This document shows, one piece after another, positions 43,326-51,206 of a DNA stretch of 64,000 nucleotides (position 1 is the first letter of the stretch; each line of letters begins with the position of its first letter). The translations under genes and the position numbers were made by a program. This DNA is from Streptomyces sp. Edi4 (GTDB taxonomy: Bacteria; Actinomycetota; Actinomycetes; Streptomycetales; Streptomycetaceae), in NCBI RefSeq assembly GCF_040253615.1, contig NZ_JBEJGY010000004.1, positions 7,192,001 through 7,256,000 of the forward strand. Reading direction: 5' to 3'. A model generated the notes under the pieces. The model was not told the DNA's origin and searched no databases. It worked only from the letters and a program-made list of their open reading frames with translations.

Positions 43326-43483
43326 CAACTCGTCAGAGCTTTGGCACTCCACGGCGTAATCCCCGCGCGGGGGAAGCCACTTGGGGTCACCCCTTAGGTC
43401 GGGGAGACCTGTCCTGATCCGGAGCGTCTCTCGACGGGTGGGATCAGTGGCCTGTGTCCGTGAAGACGCCTCACCGAACGAGG
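43326..43483 (-). ncRNA. M-box (ykoK) magnesium riboswitch
   Basis: About 158 nt in the leader of the MgtE-N/CBS-NRAMP operon. Read on the minus strand it starts CTCGTTCGGTGAGGCGTC, matching the M-box opening CGUUAGGUGAGGCUCC, has an internal GAGAGACGC segment corresponding to AAAGACGCC, and ends GTGCCAAAGCTCTGACGA, matching the highly conserved GUGCUAAAGCUCUACGA closing strand. Length and order fit the family. M-box RNAs bind Mg2+ and switch off Mg transporter genes when Mg2+ is plentiful. Confidence 0.9.
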
Positions 43484-43794
43484 TGCCTATGACAACGGGC
43501 GAATACTACGCCTGCTCTCAGCCACCTGGCCAACCCGGTTTCGCTGGCTCGGCGTGAAAACGTCGATCAGTCGTCCAGAAGCACTCGGTCCGAGACCATC
43601 GAGTCCGAAGTTTGCGTCAGCCGCGACTTGGCGAAGAGCGCCAGTCGGCTCGTGCGTGACAAACTTGGACGCCCGGGGCGGCTTGCGGCGCGGAGCGGTG
43701 TCTAGGACCGGAACTGCCCTGGCTGGGGTTGGCGTCACCACCGCGTACAGGCAACCGAGATATTCGTCGCCGGGATGAGCGACGCGGTGGTCGT
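43484..43794. other. Gap upstream of the M-box
   Basis: About 310 bp. It should contain the promoter of the minus-strand Mg operon at its left end. No gene recognised. Confidence 0.4.
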
Positions 43795-44210
43795 ACGCGA
43801 TGCGATGCCGGTCCCGGCTGGCTGGAGGACTGCGGCCGTCAAGCGGAAAGGTATTGCCACCGGCGGGTGTTGGACGCGGTGCGCTACCTGGGCGCGGGTG
43901 CATCACCCGGCAAGCGATGCCCTGCGGACCGGCCCGCGTGGGACCGCGTTTGCCCCTCTTCTTCCGGCGCCGGCGGAACAAGGGTCTTGCCGCCGAGTTC
44001 CACGGCCGGCTCCACGAGGCCGCGGGCAACGCCCCGGAACCGACGGCGGCCGTCATCGGTGCACAGTCGGTGAGGGCCGCATCGGTGCCGGCCGTGATTA
44101 GGGGATGTCGACGGCGGGAGTCAGGTGAACGGCCGCAAGCGGCACATGCTGGTGGACACCCTCTAACTCCTGCTCGCCGTCTCCACCTTCGCCGGGACCA
44201 CCTCCACCCC
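43795..44210 (+). pseudogene. Degenerate IS5-type transposase
   Basis: Homology is scattered over frames: RYCHRRVLDAVRYLGAG, PADRPAWDRV, RRRRNKGLAAEFHGRLHEA, EPTAAVIGAQSVRAA and NGRKRHMLVDTL follow in order the N-terminal and first catalytic part of an IS5/IS112-like transposase, with several frame changes and stops. It is inactive. Confidence 0.6.
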
Positions 44211-44409
44211 GGCTGCCGCCGCGAGTTGCCGACATTCCATCGCCGGCCACTACGTTCTACAGCCCGTACGGGAAGCTTGCACGCTTACCTCCGGACCGTA
44301 TGGCACCACTTTCACCCCAAACAGCTCCCACACCTCCGGCAGCGTCCGGTGCGGACGGTATGGTCCGAACCCCGTGCTGGGGGCGGTAGGAGACTCTTTC
44401 CACGGGCCA

Positions 44410-44580
44410 GCACGCGGTGAACCGGTCCCACTCGAAGATCCGCGCCCTCGTCGAGCAGGCCATGGCCACCCTCAAGGCCTGACGGCTCCTTCGCAAGCTC
44501 CGGTGCGCGACCACCCGGATCACCTGCCTCGTCCAGGCTGTCCTCACCCTGCGTTTGGCGGCTCAGGCCGATGATGGAAA
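44410..44580 (+). pseudogene. C-terminal fragment of another transposase
   Basis: SKIRALVEQAMATLKA, a stop, then RLLRKLRCATTRITCLVQAV and LTLRLAA match the last ~55 residues of an IS5-superfamily transposase of a different type from the preceding relic. An in-frame TGA after MATLKA confirms decay. Confidence 0.6.
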
Positions 44581-44681
44581 AGCCTCAGTGCCAGTAGGCA
44601 TCGAAATATCCGTTGACGACGAGTTCATCATGGGCTGACGGCCGTCGTTAGGAAATTGTGCAGTGCAGCAAAATAGTCGAC

Positions 44682-45071
44682 CTATACCGCATCCTGCCAG
44701 GGAAGCAGCGCGAGCCCCGAATCCGCCAGTTCCGACGCGGCCTCGGCCACGGACTCCGCCAGGTCGTCGCGGCTGACCCTGGCAATCACCCCTTCTTTAC
44801 GTGCCACAGAGATTTCCTTCTTCTCTTGCCGGAACACCAACTCGAAGGAGGTGTCGACTCCTGTGAAGGTCAGCTCTTTCCCTGCGCCGGTAAGGGAATC
44901 CCCGAGGTCGTCGAGCAGCTGCGTCACGGACAGGTAGATCATCATGCCCTGATCCGGGACATGACCGACGCTGGAGGCTTCCCCAAGGTCGCCCTCGCAG
45001 ACCAGGTCGCCCAGGTCAAACCCGCTGGGGGTGCCTTGCCCCGGCCGCACGCAGAATCTGAAGTTGATCAA
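44682..45071 (-). CDS. Partner gene of the upstream toxin-like frame, candidate immunity protein
   Basis: 129 residues from TTG 45069-45071, preceded by AAAGGAG at about 9 nt. The TTG overlaps the stop of the upstream toxin-like gene (TTGA). Visible features are FDLGDLVCEGDLGEASSVGH, PDQGMMIYLSVTQLLDDLGD and FTGVDTSFELVFRQEKKEIS, a mixed alpha/beta cytosolic protein; the PDQGMMIYLSV block occurs in other Streptomyces hypothetical proteins next to toxin genes. No named family recognised. The coupling suggests neutralisation of the toxin. Confidence 0.6.
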   Translation of the reverse strand: MINFRFCVRPGQGTPSGFDLGDLVCEGDLGEASSVGHVPDQGMMIYLSVTQLLDDLGDSLTGAGKELTFTGVDTSFELVFRQEKKEISVARKEGVIARVSRDDLAESVAEAASELADSGLALLPWQDAV

Positions 45072-45334
45072 TAGGTAAAGCTCCTTTCGGCAGGGAAGAA
45101 TGTGATTAGCCTGTTTCCGTCTGAAGGATCCACGACGAGCCGGAAACGGGCTCTCATTCCATTCACAGTCATCCGCTTTCCGAATATCTGGATTGTTCGA
45201 CTTGGTTCGGAAACCCGCATGCCCGTCCAAGATTGTTTGTGCTGCTTCTTCGACCTGCGCACGTGTCGTCGCGGGAGGTGGAGGATCACCGTGACCTGAG
45301 GCGCTGATACCCGTAATGTGACGTTCATCGACAT
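45068..45334 (-). CDS. Small toxin-tip-like protein (BECR/RelE-type RNase pattern), probably orphaned
   Basis: 88 residues from ATG 45332-45334; no ribosome site precedes it, and the frame stays open upstream to 45475 with non-protein-like sequence. The body is very basic (LPRRHVRRSKKQHKQSW) and ends FGKRMTVNGMRARFRLVVD then NRLITFFPAERSFTY. The pattern of R-x-x-VVD...ITFFP strands is that of BECR-fold RNase toxins at the ends of polymorphic toxins. The absent carrier suggests a displaced tip kept with its downstream partner. Assignment is by pattern only. Confidence 0.45.
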   Translation of the reverse strand: MSMNVTLRVSAPQVTVILHLPRRHVRRSKKQHKQSWTGMRVSEPSRTIQIFGKRMTVNGMRARFRLVVDPSDGNRLITFFPAERSFTY

Positions 45335-45650
45335 TTCGGCGCCGGGAGGAGAGCGCGGGCAGTCTCGTAGTGGGCCGGTGGGGACGAGGCGTCGCGCTCG
45401 GTGCGCGATCTCGTGCAGGAGCCCCCGCCCACGACCGACCCGACGCGGCACTTCACCTGGCGCCGGGAACCGCACCGCCCATCTCGCGCGTCGGCTCCAC
45501 GAGTGCGGAACGTACGTCTGCTGGGCCCGGACCGCCAGCGCCCGGGTCGGCCCGGGTCGGCCCGGGACTGCCCGGCTGCTGTGGGTGGCAGGGGCATGAC
45601 GGGGGTGGTGTCGGCCCGCGCCGAGCAGGCACCGCTCCCCGTCGCGGGCG
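45335..45650. other. Gap between toxin tip and ADP-ribosyltransferase-like gene
   Basis: About 315 bp. No gene supported; it may hold the decayed remainder of the toxin carrier on the minus strand. Confidence 0.35.
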
Positions 45651-46661
45651 TCAGAGCGCGCTGAAGCCGCTCTCGCCCGGTCGGCGGCAGCCAGTGATGG
45701 CCGCCAGGGGGATTCCCCCGATGAAATCCATTTCCTGGGTGGGGCCGACGGGACCGATGACGGCCGCGGTCGCGGTCTCCAGCGACGTGCTGTTCGCGTA
45801 GACCGTCGGCTTGGTCAGGATCCTGCTCCGCGCGGGCGGCGCGGCGAATCTATGCCAGCCGCTGACCTGGATCTGGTAGAGGTGCCGGTCGTTGCTGGCG
45901 TACCCGCCGCAGTCCTCGTCCAGCGCCGTGGAGACCAAGGTCGGCTTGGGGCTGCTGACATGGGCCCGGGCGTAGGCGATCGGGTCCTCGAGGAACGCGG
46001 CGAGTTCGGACGCGACGGACGTGCTGTTGCGGGACCTCATCCCGTTCGCCTGGCGGATGGTCTCGGGGGAGCGCCCATCGGCTCGGAAGAAGACCAGGCT
46101 TGCCGATTCGGCGAGCGTGTATCCGTGCGCGGGCGTCTCGGCCTGCGTCTGCTCGGGCTCCGCGGCGGCCGACGTCTGCCCGGCTGAGGTGGCCTGGTTG
46201 GCGTTGGAGGTCTGCGCGGCGCCGCCGAGCCTCAGGTTGTCGGGCTTGTTCGGTACGGGCGGCGGCCTTTTCCCGTCGGCGGGCGCGGTCTGTACGGCGA
46301 CCGGGCCGCCGCGACCCTCGTTTGCGGCGCCGGCGGCGGGGGCAGTCCGTGGCTCCACGGCACGTTGCACATCGAGCGGTGCCTGCATGACGCGCTGTGC
46401 GTTGTCCTGCGCGTTGACCTCCGCGACGCGCACCCGGGAAGGATCGGCGCCGAGCCGCGCCTCCGGTTCTTGTTCTTCGCACACCGGCTCGCCGATGGGC
46501 TTTCCGGCGCTGCGGAGCATCTGGACGACCGCGGCGTTGCCTGCGGCGGCCTGTAGGCCGAGCAGTCCATGCTGCGCGGGCGGGGCGGATGCGGGCCCCC
46601 GGGCAGGGATACGGCTGTTGCCCGTCCCGGTGTGGGAGCCGGCCTTCTCGTGATCGTGCAC
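45651..46661 (-). CDS. ADP-ribosyltransferase-like toxin with injection-system-cargo-like N-terminus
   Basis: 336 residues, no signal peptide. Residues 32-49, GLLGLQAAAGNAAVVQML, match the (L)LxLQxxAGNxAVxxML motif seen at the start of many actinobacterial contractile-injection-system (DUF4157-type) cargo proteins. A long Pro/Ala/Gln-rich linker (about 70-180) follows. The C-terminal domain reads SLVFFRADGRSPETIRQANG (Arg193), LVSTALDED (STS-like, 242-250) and QEMDFIGGIPLAAITG (Glu310, GGIP), the R-S-E layout of pertussis/pierisin-type mono-ADP-ribosyltransferases. The residue two before Glu310 is Thr, not the usual Gln or Glu, so activity or target type is uncertain. No contractile apparatus is in this window. 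Confidence 0.6.
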   Translation of the reverse strand: MHDHEKAGSHTGTGNSRIPARGPASAPPAQHGLLGLQAAAGNAAVVQMLRSAGKPIGEPVCEEQEPEARLGADPSRVRVAEVNAQDNAQRVMQAPLDVQRAVEPRTAPAAGAANEGRGGPVAVQTAPADGKRPPPVPNKPDNLRLGGAAQTSNANQATSAGQTSAAAEPEQTQAETPAHGYTLAESASLVFFRADGRSPETIRQANGMRSRNSTSVASELAAFLEDPIAYARAHVSSPKPTLVSTALDEDCGGYASNDRHLYQIQVSGWHRFAAPPARSRILTKPTVYANSTSLETATAAVIGPVGPTQEMDFIGGIPLAAITGCRRPGESGFSAL

Positions 46662-47255
46662 GGGGGTCCCTTTTCTTGCGCGAAATCCTCAACTTCCCTG
46701 GATACGTGGCGAGGGGCCGTTGGCTCAAGGTGCTAGTGGGCAGCATGCGATGACCGGACGGGCACGTCCGATGCCGCGATGATGCGCGTGTGGGCCTGCT
46801 TGTTCCCGTTGGGGTGGGGGAGAACACCCCCCGGGGTCCAGGGGGTGCAGTTCCTCGTAGACGTCATCCGCTCCATCGACGCGCGGTTCCTGTTGGGCAA
46901 GCGTTTTGGAGCTTTCGATTCGATCCTCTGCGATCGCTACGAATCTGCTGGAGGGCACCGTCGCGGCTACAAGGGCTACAAGGGCGACACCGCGCCCTCC
47001 CCGCAGGTTCGATATCGCAGTCGCCGACATCCTGGGCGACTCGGTAGAGACTGTCGCCTTTGACGCCCCCCAGGTGGCCAGGTGCTTGCGGGGAAGGTGG
47101 ACAACCACCCCGGAAATGTAAGGCGTTTGCGGGCTGAGCCCGCGTCGAATCGGCTGATTCGGGTCGGGATTGGCGGAAGTGCTGCTGGCGGCGCAGCCAA
47201 GGCCGCAGGACTCTTGGTGCGGTCTGCAAGCAGAGTCAGGTCAAGGGAGGAAAAA
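46662..47255. other. Gap upstream of the ART-like gene and the small secreted protein
   Basis: About 590 bp between divergent genes. It should hold both promoters. Frames on both strands are open for short distances but none is convincing. A repeated GGCTACAAGGGCTACAAGGGC lies near 46965-46985. Confidence 0.35.
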
Positions 47256-47600
47256 ATGCGCAAGATCATGACGACCGCCGCAGCACTGTCCCTCGCCGTG
47301 GGGGCTGGTTTCGCCGTAGCCCCCAACGCCCAAGCGGCAACGCCCTGCCCGAGCGGAGCATTCTGCATTCGTGAGACAAACGGCGACATCCTGAGCCGGA
47401 ACATTTTCTACAGCTACGGCGCGCACAACCTGTCGAACGTCACCGGCAATCGAGTACTGGTCAACAGCCAGACCGGCGGAGCGGGCTTCGAAGTCTGCTG
47501 GGGATACAACGGCGTGAGCTGTTCCGGAGTTTCCCGCGATACGGGGGAGTATGACCCGTACGACATGACGCCCATCAACTCCGTGGTTCTCGTCCGGTAG
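47256..47600 (+). CDS. Small secreted cysteine-containing protein (peptidase inhibitor I36-like)
   Basis: 114 residues from ATG 47256 with a strong GGGAGGAAAA ribosome site. Signal peptide MRKIMTTAAALSLAVGAG with cleavage after AQA (about residue 27). The mature part begins ATPCPSGAFCIRETNGDI and has four cysteines (CPSGAFC; VCWGYNGVSC), like the small secreted peptidase inhibitor I36/SMPI-type proteins of Streptomyces. The family is suggested by CPxGxFC followed by a short beta-rich domain. Role: extracellular, probably protease inhibition; not certain. Confidence 0.7.
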   Translation: MRKIMTTAAALSLAVGAGFAVAPNAQAATPCPSGAFCIRETNGDILSRNIFYSYGAHNLSNVTGNRVLVNSQTGGAGFEVCWGYNGVSCSGVSRDTGEYDPYDMTPINSVVLVR

Positions 47601-48170
47601 TTATCGCCATCCGCGTTCGATTCGGCGGACGCCGCAGGAACCAAGTCACGCGCCACCCTCGCAGGTTCTCCCAGGCCCAGGGCACGCGAATTGTTGACCG
47701 GCCATGGCAAAAGCCAACCGCTGCTCGCTCATGTTCCGCAGTATCTCGCGGTCGCCGTGAGGGGCCCTTCATCGCGTGCTTGAAGGCCCTGCCCTGCCCT
47801 GCCCGGCCCGGCCCGGCCACGATTGCCGGGCAGCGGCCAGGTCCCGTGGCCGCAATATCGACCTGAATGACGTCGGACTCCCGCACCCCCCCGGAGACTG
47901 CCTGCTCGGTGGCGGTGTGGCGCCGGCGGGAGCGGCTACGTTCCACATTCCGCCTCTCCCGTCGCCTGCGCTCGGCCGGCCCCAACGGCGCACGCATGGC
48001 TCAGAGTTCACCACTTGCGCAATGAGGCAATAGTGGGATACTCGACCCGGCGCGATGGCATGTACGCGACAAGCTGCTCCAGGGTCACAGGTGGCCCACG
48101 GGCAAACCGTCGCGCCTGCCGAGCCCGGCGAACCCCGAGTCTGGGCTCACCCCCCACAGGAGGTTTCGAG
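47601..48170. other. Gap before the secreted protease gene
   Basis: About 570 bp. A low-complexity CCCTGCCCTGCCCGGCCCGG run lies at about 47789-47815. No gene was supported; the last ~150 bp should carry the protease promoter. Confidence 0.4.
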
Positions 48171-49238
48171 TTGAAACAGCGATGGATACTCGGCCGACGT
48201 ACGGCGACCGCCGTATCGGCGGCCCTGGCGCTCGGTGCGGCGTTGACGATGCAGAACGCCGCCGAGGCCGCTACGCCCACTCCCGCCCGGTCCGCCGCCT
48301 GGGCCGGGCGACTGGCCCACCGGATTGACACCACCCTCGCAGGTCGCACGGCGGGCTCGTACTACGACGCCAAAAGCAAGCAGTTGATCGTGAACGTGCT
48401 CGACGCGGCAACTGCCGACAGCGTGCGGAAGTCGGGTGCCGAGCCTCGAACCGTCAAGCATTCGATGGCACAGCTCAACTCGGCGCGAGAGGTGCTGAAA
48501 GAGCAGGCTTCCATACCGGGAACAGCGTGGTCGATGGACCCGGTCAGCAACAAGATCGTCGTGAAGGCCGACCGAACCGTCAGCGGCGACCGGCTCACCA
48601 AGCTGAGCCAGGCGGTCCGGAGCCTCGGTGACAGGGCCACATTGAAAAGAACGGCCGGACGCTTCCAGCCGCTCATCGCGGGCGGCGACGCGATCTGGGG
48701 CAGCGATGCGCGCTGCTCGCTCGGTTTCAACGTCACCGTCGGCGGCCAGCCATACTTCCTGACCGCCGGGCACTGCGGCAACGTGGTCTCCAACTGGTCT
48801 GACCAGCAGGGCGGTTCGGAGATCGCCGTCACCGAGGCCTCCACCTTCCCGGGACACGACTACGCGCTCGTGCGTTATACGAGTGACATCGACCATCCCA
48901 GCGCCGTGGATCTGTACGACGGGACCTCCCGGCAGATCGACTCCGCCGCGAATGCCACCGTCGGCGAGCAGGTCCAGCGCAGTGGCTCCACCACCGGAGT
49001 CAACGGCGGCCAGGTCACCGGCCTCGACGCCACCGTGACATACGAGGAGGGCCAGGTGAACGGCCTCATCGACACCACTGTCTGCGCGGAACCCGGCGAC
49101 AGCGGAGGCTCGCTCTTCGACGGCAGTACGGCACTGGGCCTCACCTCGGGCGGCAGCGGTGACTGCACCTCGGGTGGCGAGACGTTCTTCCAGCCGGTCC
49201 CGGACGCGCTCGCGGCGTACGGCGCACAGATCGGCTGA
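48171..49238 (+). CDS. Secreted S1 (streptogrisin-type) serine protease with propeptide
   Basis: 355 residues. TTG 48171 is chosen for AGGAGGT 6-7 nt upstream and the immediate signal peptide (KQRWILGRRTATAVSAALA, cleavage after AEA near 33). A propeptide of about 135 residues contains SMDPVSNKIVVKAD, the alpha-lytic type pro-domain. The mature enzyme starts near IAGGDAIWG (169) with the triad His201 (TAGHCG), Asp230 (GHDYALVRY) and Ser311 (GDSGGS) plus disulfide cysteines. It is a secreted chymotrypsin-fold endopeptidase. A 14-bp-stem terminator follows 22 bp after the stop. Confidence 0.93.
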   Translation: MKQRWILGRRTATAVSAALALGAALTMQNAAEAATPTPARSAAWAGRLAHRIDTTLAGRTAGSYYDAKSKQLIVNVLDAATADSVRKSGAEPRTVKHSMAQLNSAREVLKEQASIPGTAWSMDPVSNKIVVKADRTVSGDRLTKLSQAVRSLGDRATLKRTAGRFQPLIAGGDAIWGSDARCSLGFNVTVGGQPYFLTAGHCGNVVSNWSDQQGGSEIAVTEASTFPGHDYALVRYTSDIDHPSAVDLYDGTSRQIDSAANATVGEQVQRSGSTTGVNGGQVTGLDATVTYEEGQVNGLIDTTVCAEPGDSGGSLFDGSTALGLTSGGSGDCTSGGETFFQPVPDALAAYGAQIG

Positions 49239-49260
49239 ACATCGGGGTCGTCCCGGCGGA

Positions 49261-49294
49261 CACGTCATGCCGCTGAACCAAGCGGCATGACGTG
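49261..49294 (+). terminator. Strong terminator hairpin
   Basis: CACGTCATGCCGCT-GAACCA-AGCGGCATGACGTG: a perfect 14-bp stem with a 6-nt loop, 22 bp after the protease stop. Confidence 0.8.
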
Positions 49295-49519
49295 TCATGC
49301 GTGACCATGTGGCACGAGTGATTTTCTCAGCGATGAAGCACCTGCCGGGCGCAAAAGCGCGCGAGTTCTGAGAAGCCTGTGCGTGCGGACGCCGGAACCC
49401 GCGGCTGTCACGCCGAACTGTCCCTGCGACGCGTAGGTTCGGTGCACAAGTCGACGTCTCGGCGGGCGTTGACTCGCTTCAGGCTCGAACGACTGTTGGC
49501 CGAGCGCCCCGAAGTGGAG

Positions 49520-49567
49520 GACTGCGAGGAAACCGAGGACTTCGACTGCGAGGAAACCGAGGACTTC
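49520..49567. repeat. 24-bp tandem duplication
   Basis: GACTGCGAGGAAACCGAG followed by GACTTC occurs twice in tandem (49520-49543, 49544-49567), giving a repeated CEETEDFD-type octapeptide in the plus frame. Confidence 0.8.
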
Positions 49568-49589
49568 GACACCGCCATCGAGGCGTGGG

Positions 49590-49850
49590 ATGAACGATGG
49601 GAAGCCGTCATTCGCTCCCGAGCGCACCGTCGGTGCCATCGCGATCTGCCGCCACGGCTGTGCTCAGCGCGACTGGCTGGTCCTCAGCGGCTCCCACTGC
49701 GGCACTGTGTGGTCCGATCCACGGGCAGACGATGCGGACCTTGGGCCCCTCATCGACGCGGAGGGCAGGCCCGCCACCTTCAACGGCTGGTTGACCGACT
49801 GGCTGGACAAGGCCGAGCACGATGTCCGGCAGTCCTCCGTAGGCTCCTGA
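49590..49850 (+). pseudogene. SMI1/KNR4 (SUKH)-like immunity protein, probably 3' fragment
   Basis: 86-residue frame from ATG 49590. VGAIAICRHGCAQRDWLVLS, GTVWSDPRADDADLGPLID and TFNGWLTDWLDKAEHDV follow the C-terminal half of SUKH-fold proteins (HxGCxxxxWLV; G-x-(V/I)-W-x-D-R; F-x-x-W-x-x-(D/W)WL). The upstream frame from 49379, ending TEDFDTAIEAWDERWEAVI, could be its other half shifted by one base near 49610, so the intact gene seems frameshifted. SUKH proteins are immunity proteins of polymorphic toxins; here no partner toxin is adjacent. Confidence 0.5.
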
Positions 49851-49882
49851 ATCACGCATTTGGGCCGTGGCATCCTGCGGCT

Positions 49883-50479
49883 GTGCTTCTGGGTGATCAC
49901 GCGAGCAGTGTCGAGCTCTGTCCGCTGCGCTATCAGTTCGCCGTGGTCCGGGGCGACTCCTACGACGACAACTGGCTGGTCATTGGTGGGTCGGTGGCCA
50001 CTCCCCAAGGAAGTTGGTCCCTTGCTGATCCATGTCTGCTGGCTCATGAAGCCTGCCAGGTATCCGCGTGGCTGCGGGCGGTGGCCGCCGGGACGGTGGC
50101 GGTGACGGGGGCCGATGCCGAGCGCTGGCTGTCTCCGGACACATGGTTCCTCGAACCGGTCCTTGCCGTGAGCCTCGCGCCGACGCTGCAACGTGATCAC
50201 GAACCCGCACGGACTCCACTTATGTGCGTGGTCAGGCAATTCTTCCTTCCCGCAGTTCCTCGCTGCGGGCCTGGCGGCGCAGCTCGGTGCGGGCCGCCGT
50301 CGACCGGCCGGTTCCGGTGGTCCAGTAGGGATGGCTGGCGATGCGGCAGGACAGCAGCTGTAGGCGGCGCCGCAGCACGGTACGGAATGGAGTGCGGGCG
50401 AGCGCATCGTAGGTCCGCATCCAGTCGCGCTGGGTCTGTACGAGGTCGGGGGGAAAGGTTCGCGCCATGGCTCAATTAG
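49883..50479 (+). CDS. WapI-like immunity protein, C-terminus doubtful
   Basis: Starts at GTG 49883: VLLGDHASSVELCPLRYQFA, GDSYDDNWLVIGGSVATPQG and WSLADPCLLAHEACQVSAWL match actinobacterial WapI-type immunity proteins, whose conserved core is YDDNWLx-(V/I)xG and a later FxEPxLxF. EPVLAVSLAPTLQRDHEPA follows, but beyond about 50230 the frame runs antisense to another gene and loses protein character, so the true 3' end is probably truncated. No ribosome site is obvious. Confidence 0.5.
   Translation: MLLGDHASSVELCPLRYQFAVVRGDSYDDNWLVIGGSVATPQGSWSLADPCLLAHEACQVSAWLRAVAAGTVAVTGADAERWLSPDTWFLEPVLAVSLAPTLQRDHEPARTPLMCVVRQFFLPAVPRCGPGGAARCGPPSTGRFRWSSRDGWRCGRTAAVGGAAARYGMECGRAHRRSASSRAGSVRGRGERFAPWLN
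50232..50468 (-). CDS. Conserved-type small basic hypothetical protein
   Basis: 78 residues from ATG 50466-50468. MARTFPPDLVQTQRDWMRTY and FRTVLRRRLQLLSCRIASHP resemble a small family of Streptomyces proteins of this length, rich in Arg and with conserved Trp. No known domain. It overlaps the end of the oppositely oriented WapI-like frame, which argues that the latter is truncated. Function unknown. Confidence 0.6.
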   Translation of the reverse strand: MARTFPPDLVQTQRDWMRTYDALARTPFRTVLRRRLQLLSCRIASHPYWTTGTGRSTAARTELRRQARSEELREGRIA

Positions 50480-50763
50480 ACCAGGTGTTCGAATTACTGC
50501 GCATCTTCGGCTCGCGAGCCCCTTGATCCTCGGTGGCTGGGCGAGATGGCTGTCACCCGGGCGACGTACTGTCACCTCGGGAGGGCGCTCTTCCGTGAGG
50601 TCGTGAGCCGTGTGTCCCGTCGCATCCGGGTTGGCGCATCCTCGCGGGGTCTCGGCCGTGCTGGCGGATTCTCCCGTCATCGCGCAGGGCGGCGCCGCAC
50701 TGGATGTGTGCGGCCCGCGCTGCAAGGGGTGAGGTCGGTTGGACGTTCAGGATCGGCGCGGCG

Positions 50764-51108
50764 TCACTGGGGCGCCGGAGACCGCGCCCCAGTCCGGCCG
50801 GCCGGCTGGTAGGGGCTGTGCATGGCGAGGAAGCGGACGTCGAGGTCGGTCTCCAGGTAGTCCATGCGCCGCTCCCAGAAGGCTTGCATGTGGGGGAGGG
50901 CGAGGTGGGCGTCGAGATCGGCCTGGGAGCGCCAGGCCTCGTAGAAGACGAAGATGCCGGGGGCATTGCGATCTTCGTGGAAGTGGTACTCCAGGCAGCC
51001 GGACTCCTGCCGGGTCGGCTCGACGAACGAGAGCAGAAGCTGCTTCAACTCCTCGGCGTGTTCGGGTTTGGGGCGAGCAATGCCGACGAGTGCGAATGGC
51101 TGAGGCAT
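50764..51108 (-). CDS. Antibiotic biosynthesis monooxygenase (ABM) domain protein
   Basis: 114 residues from ATG 51106-51108 with GGAGAG upstream. The ABM ferredoxin-like fold is readable: FALVGIARPKPEHAEELKQL, ESGCLEYHFHEDRNAPGIFV and FYEAWRSQADLDAHLALPHM (the E-x-(W/R)-x-(S/D)-x-x-A-x-x-x-H signature). Such small dimeric enzymes oxidise quinones or act as stress proteins. It is divergent from an ArsR-type regulator with two palindromic operators between, so it is probably de-repressed by that regulator's signal. Confidence 0.85.
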   Translation of the reverse strand: MPQPFALVGIARPKPEHAEELKQLLLSFVEPTRQESGCLEYHFHEDRNAPGIFVFYEAWRSQADLDAHLALPHMQAFWERRMDYLETDLDVRFLAMHSPYQPAGRTGARSPAPQ

Positions 51109-51124
51109 GCGGGTTCTCTCCGAT

Positions 51125-51189
51125 AGGTACAATCAATCTCGTACCTCCTGGACGCTACCGAACTCGTAGGTACGATGCAATCCATACCT
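51125..51189. promoter_or_regulatory. Paired operators between ABM and ArsR genes
   Basis: AGGTAC-N10-GTACCT at 51125-51146 (perfect 6-bp arms) and AGGTAC-N10-ATACCT at 51168-51189 (5/6), starting 43 bp apart, about four helical turns. They fill the 98-bp gap between the two divergent genes. Confidence 0.7.
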
Positions 51190-51206
51190 GAAGGGAGGTG
51201 TCCCGA

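Noticed and set aside
46790..47063. Short plus-strand frames around GGCTACAAGGGC repeats as a small gene.
   Set aside because: No ribosome site, no protein-like composition, and they lie in the divergent promoter gap.
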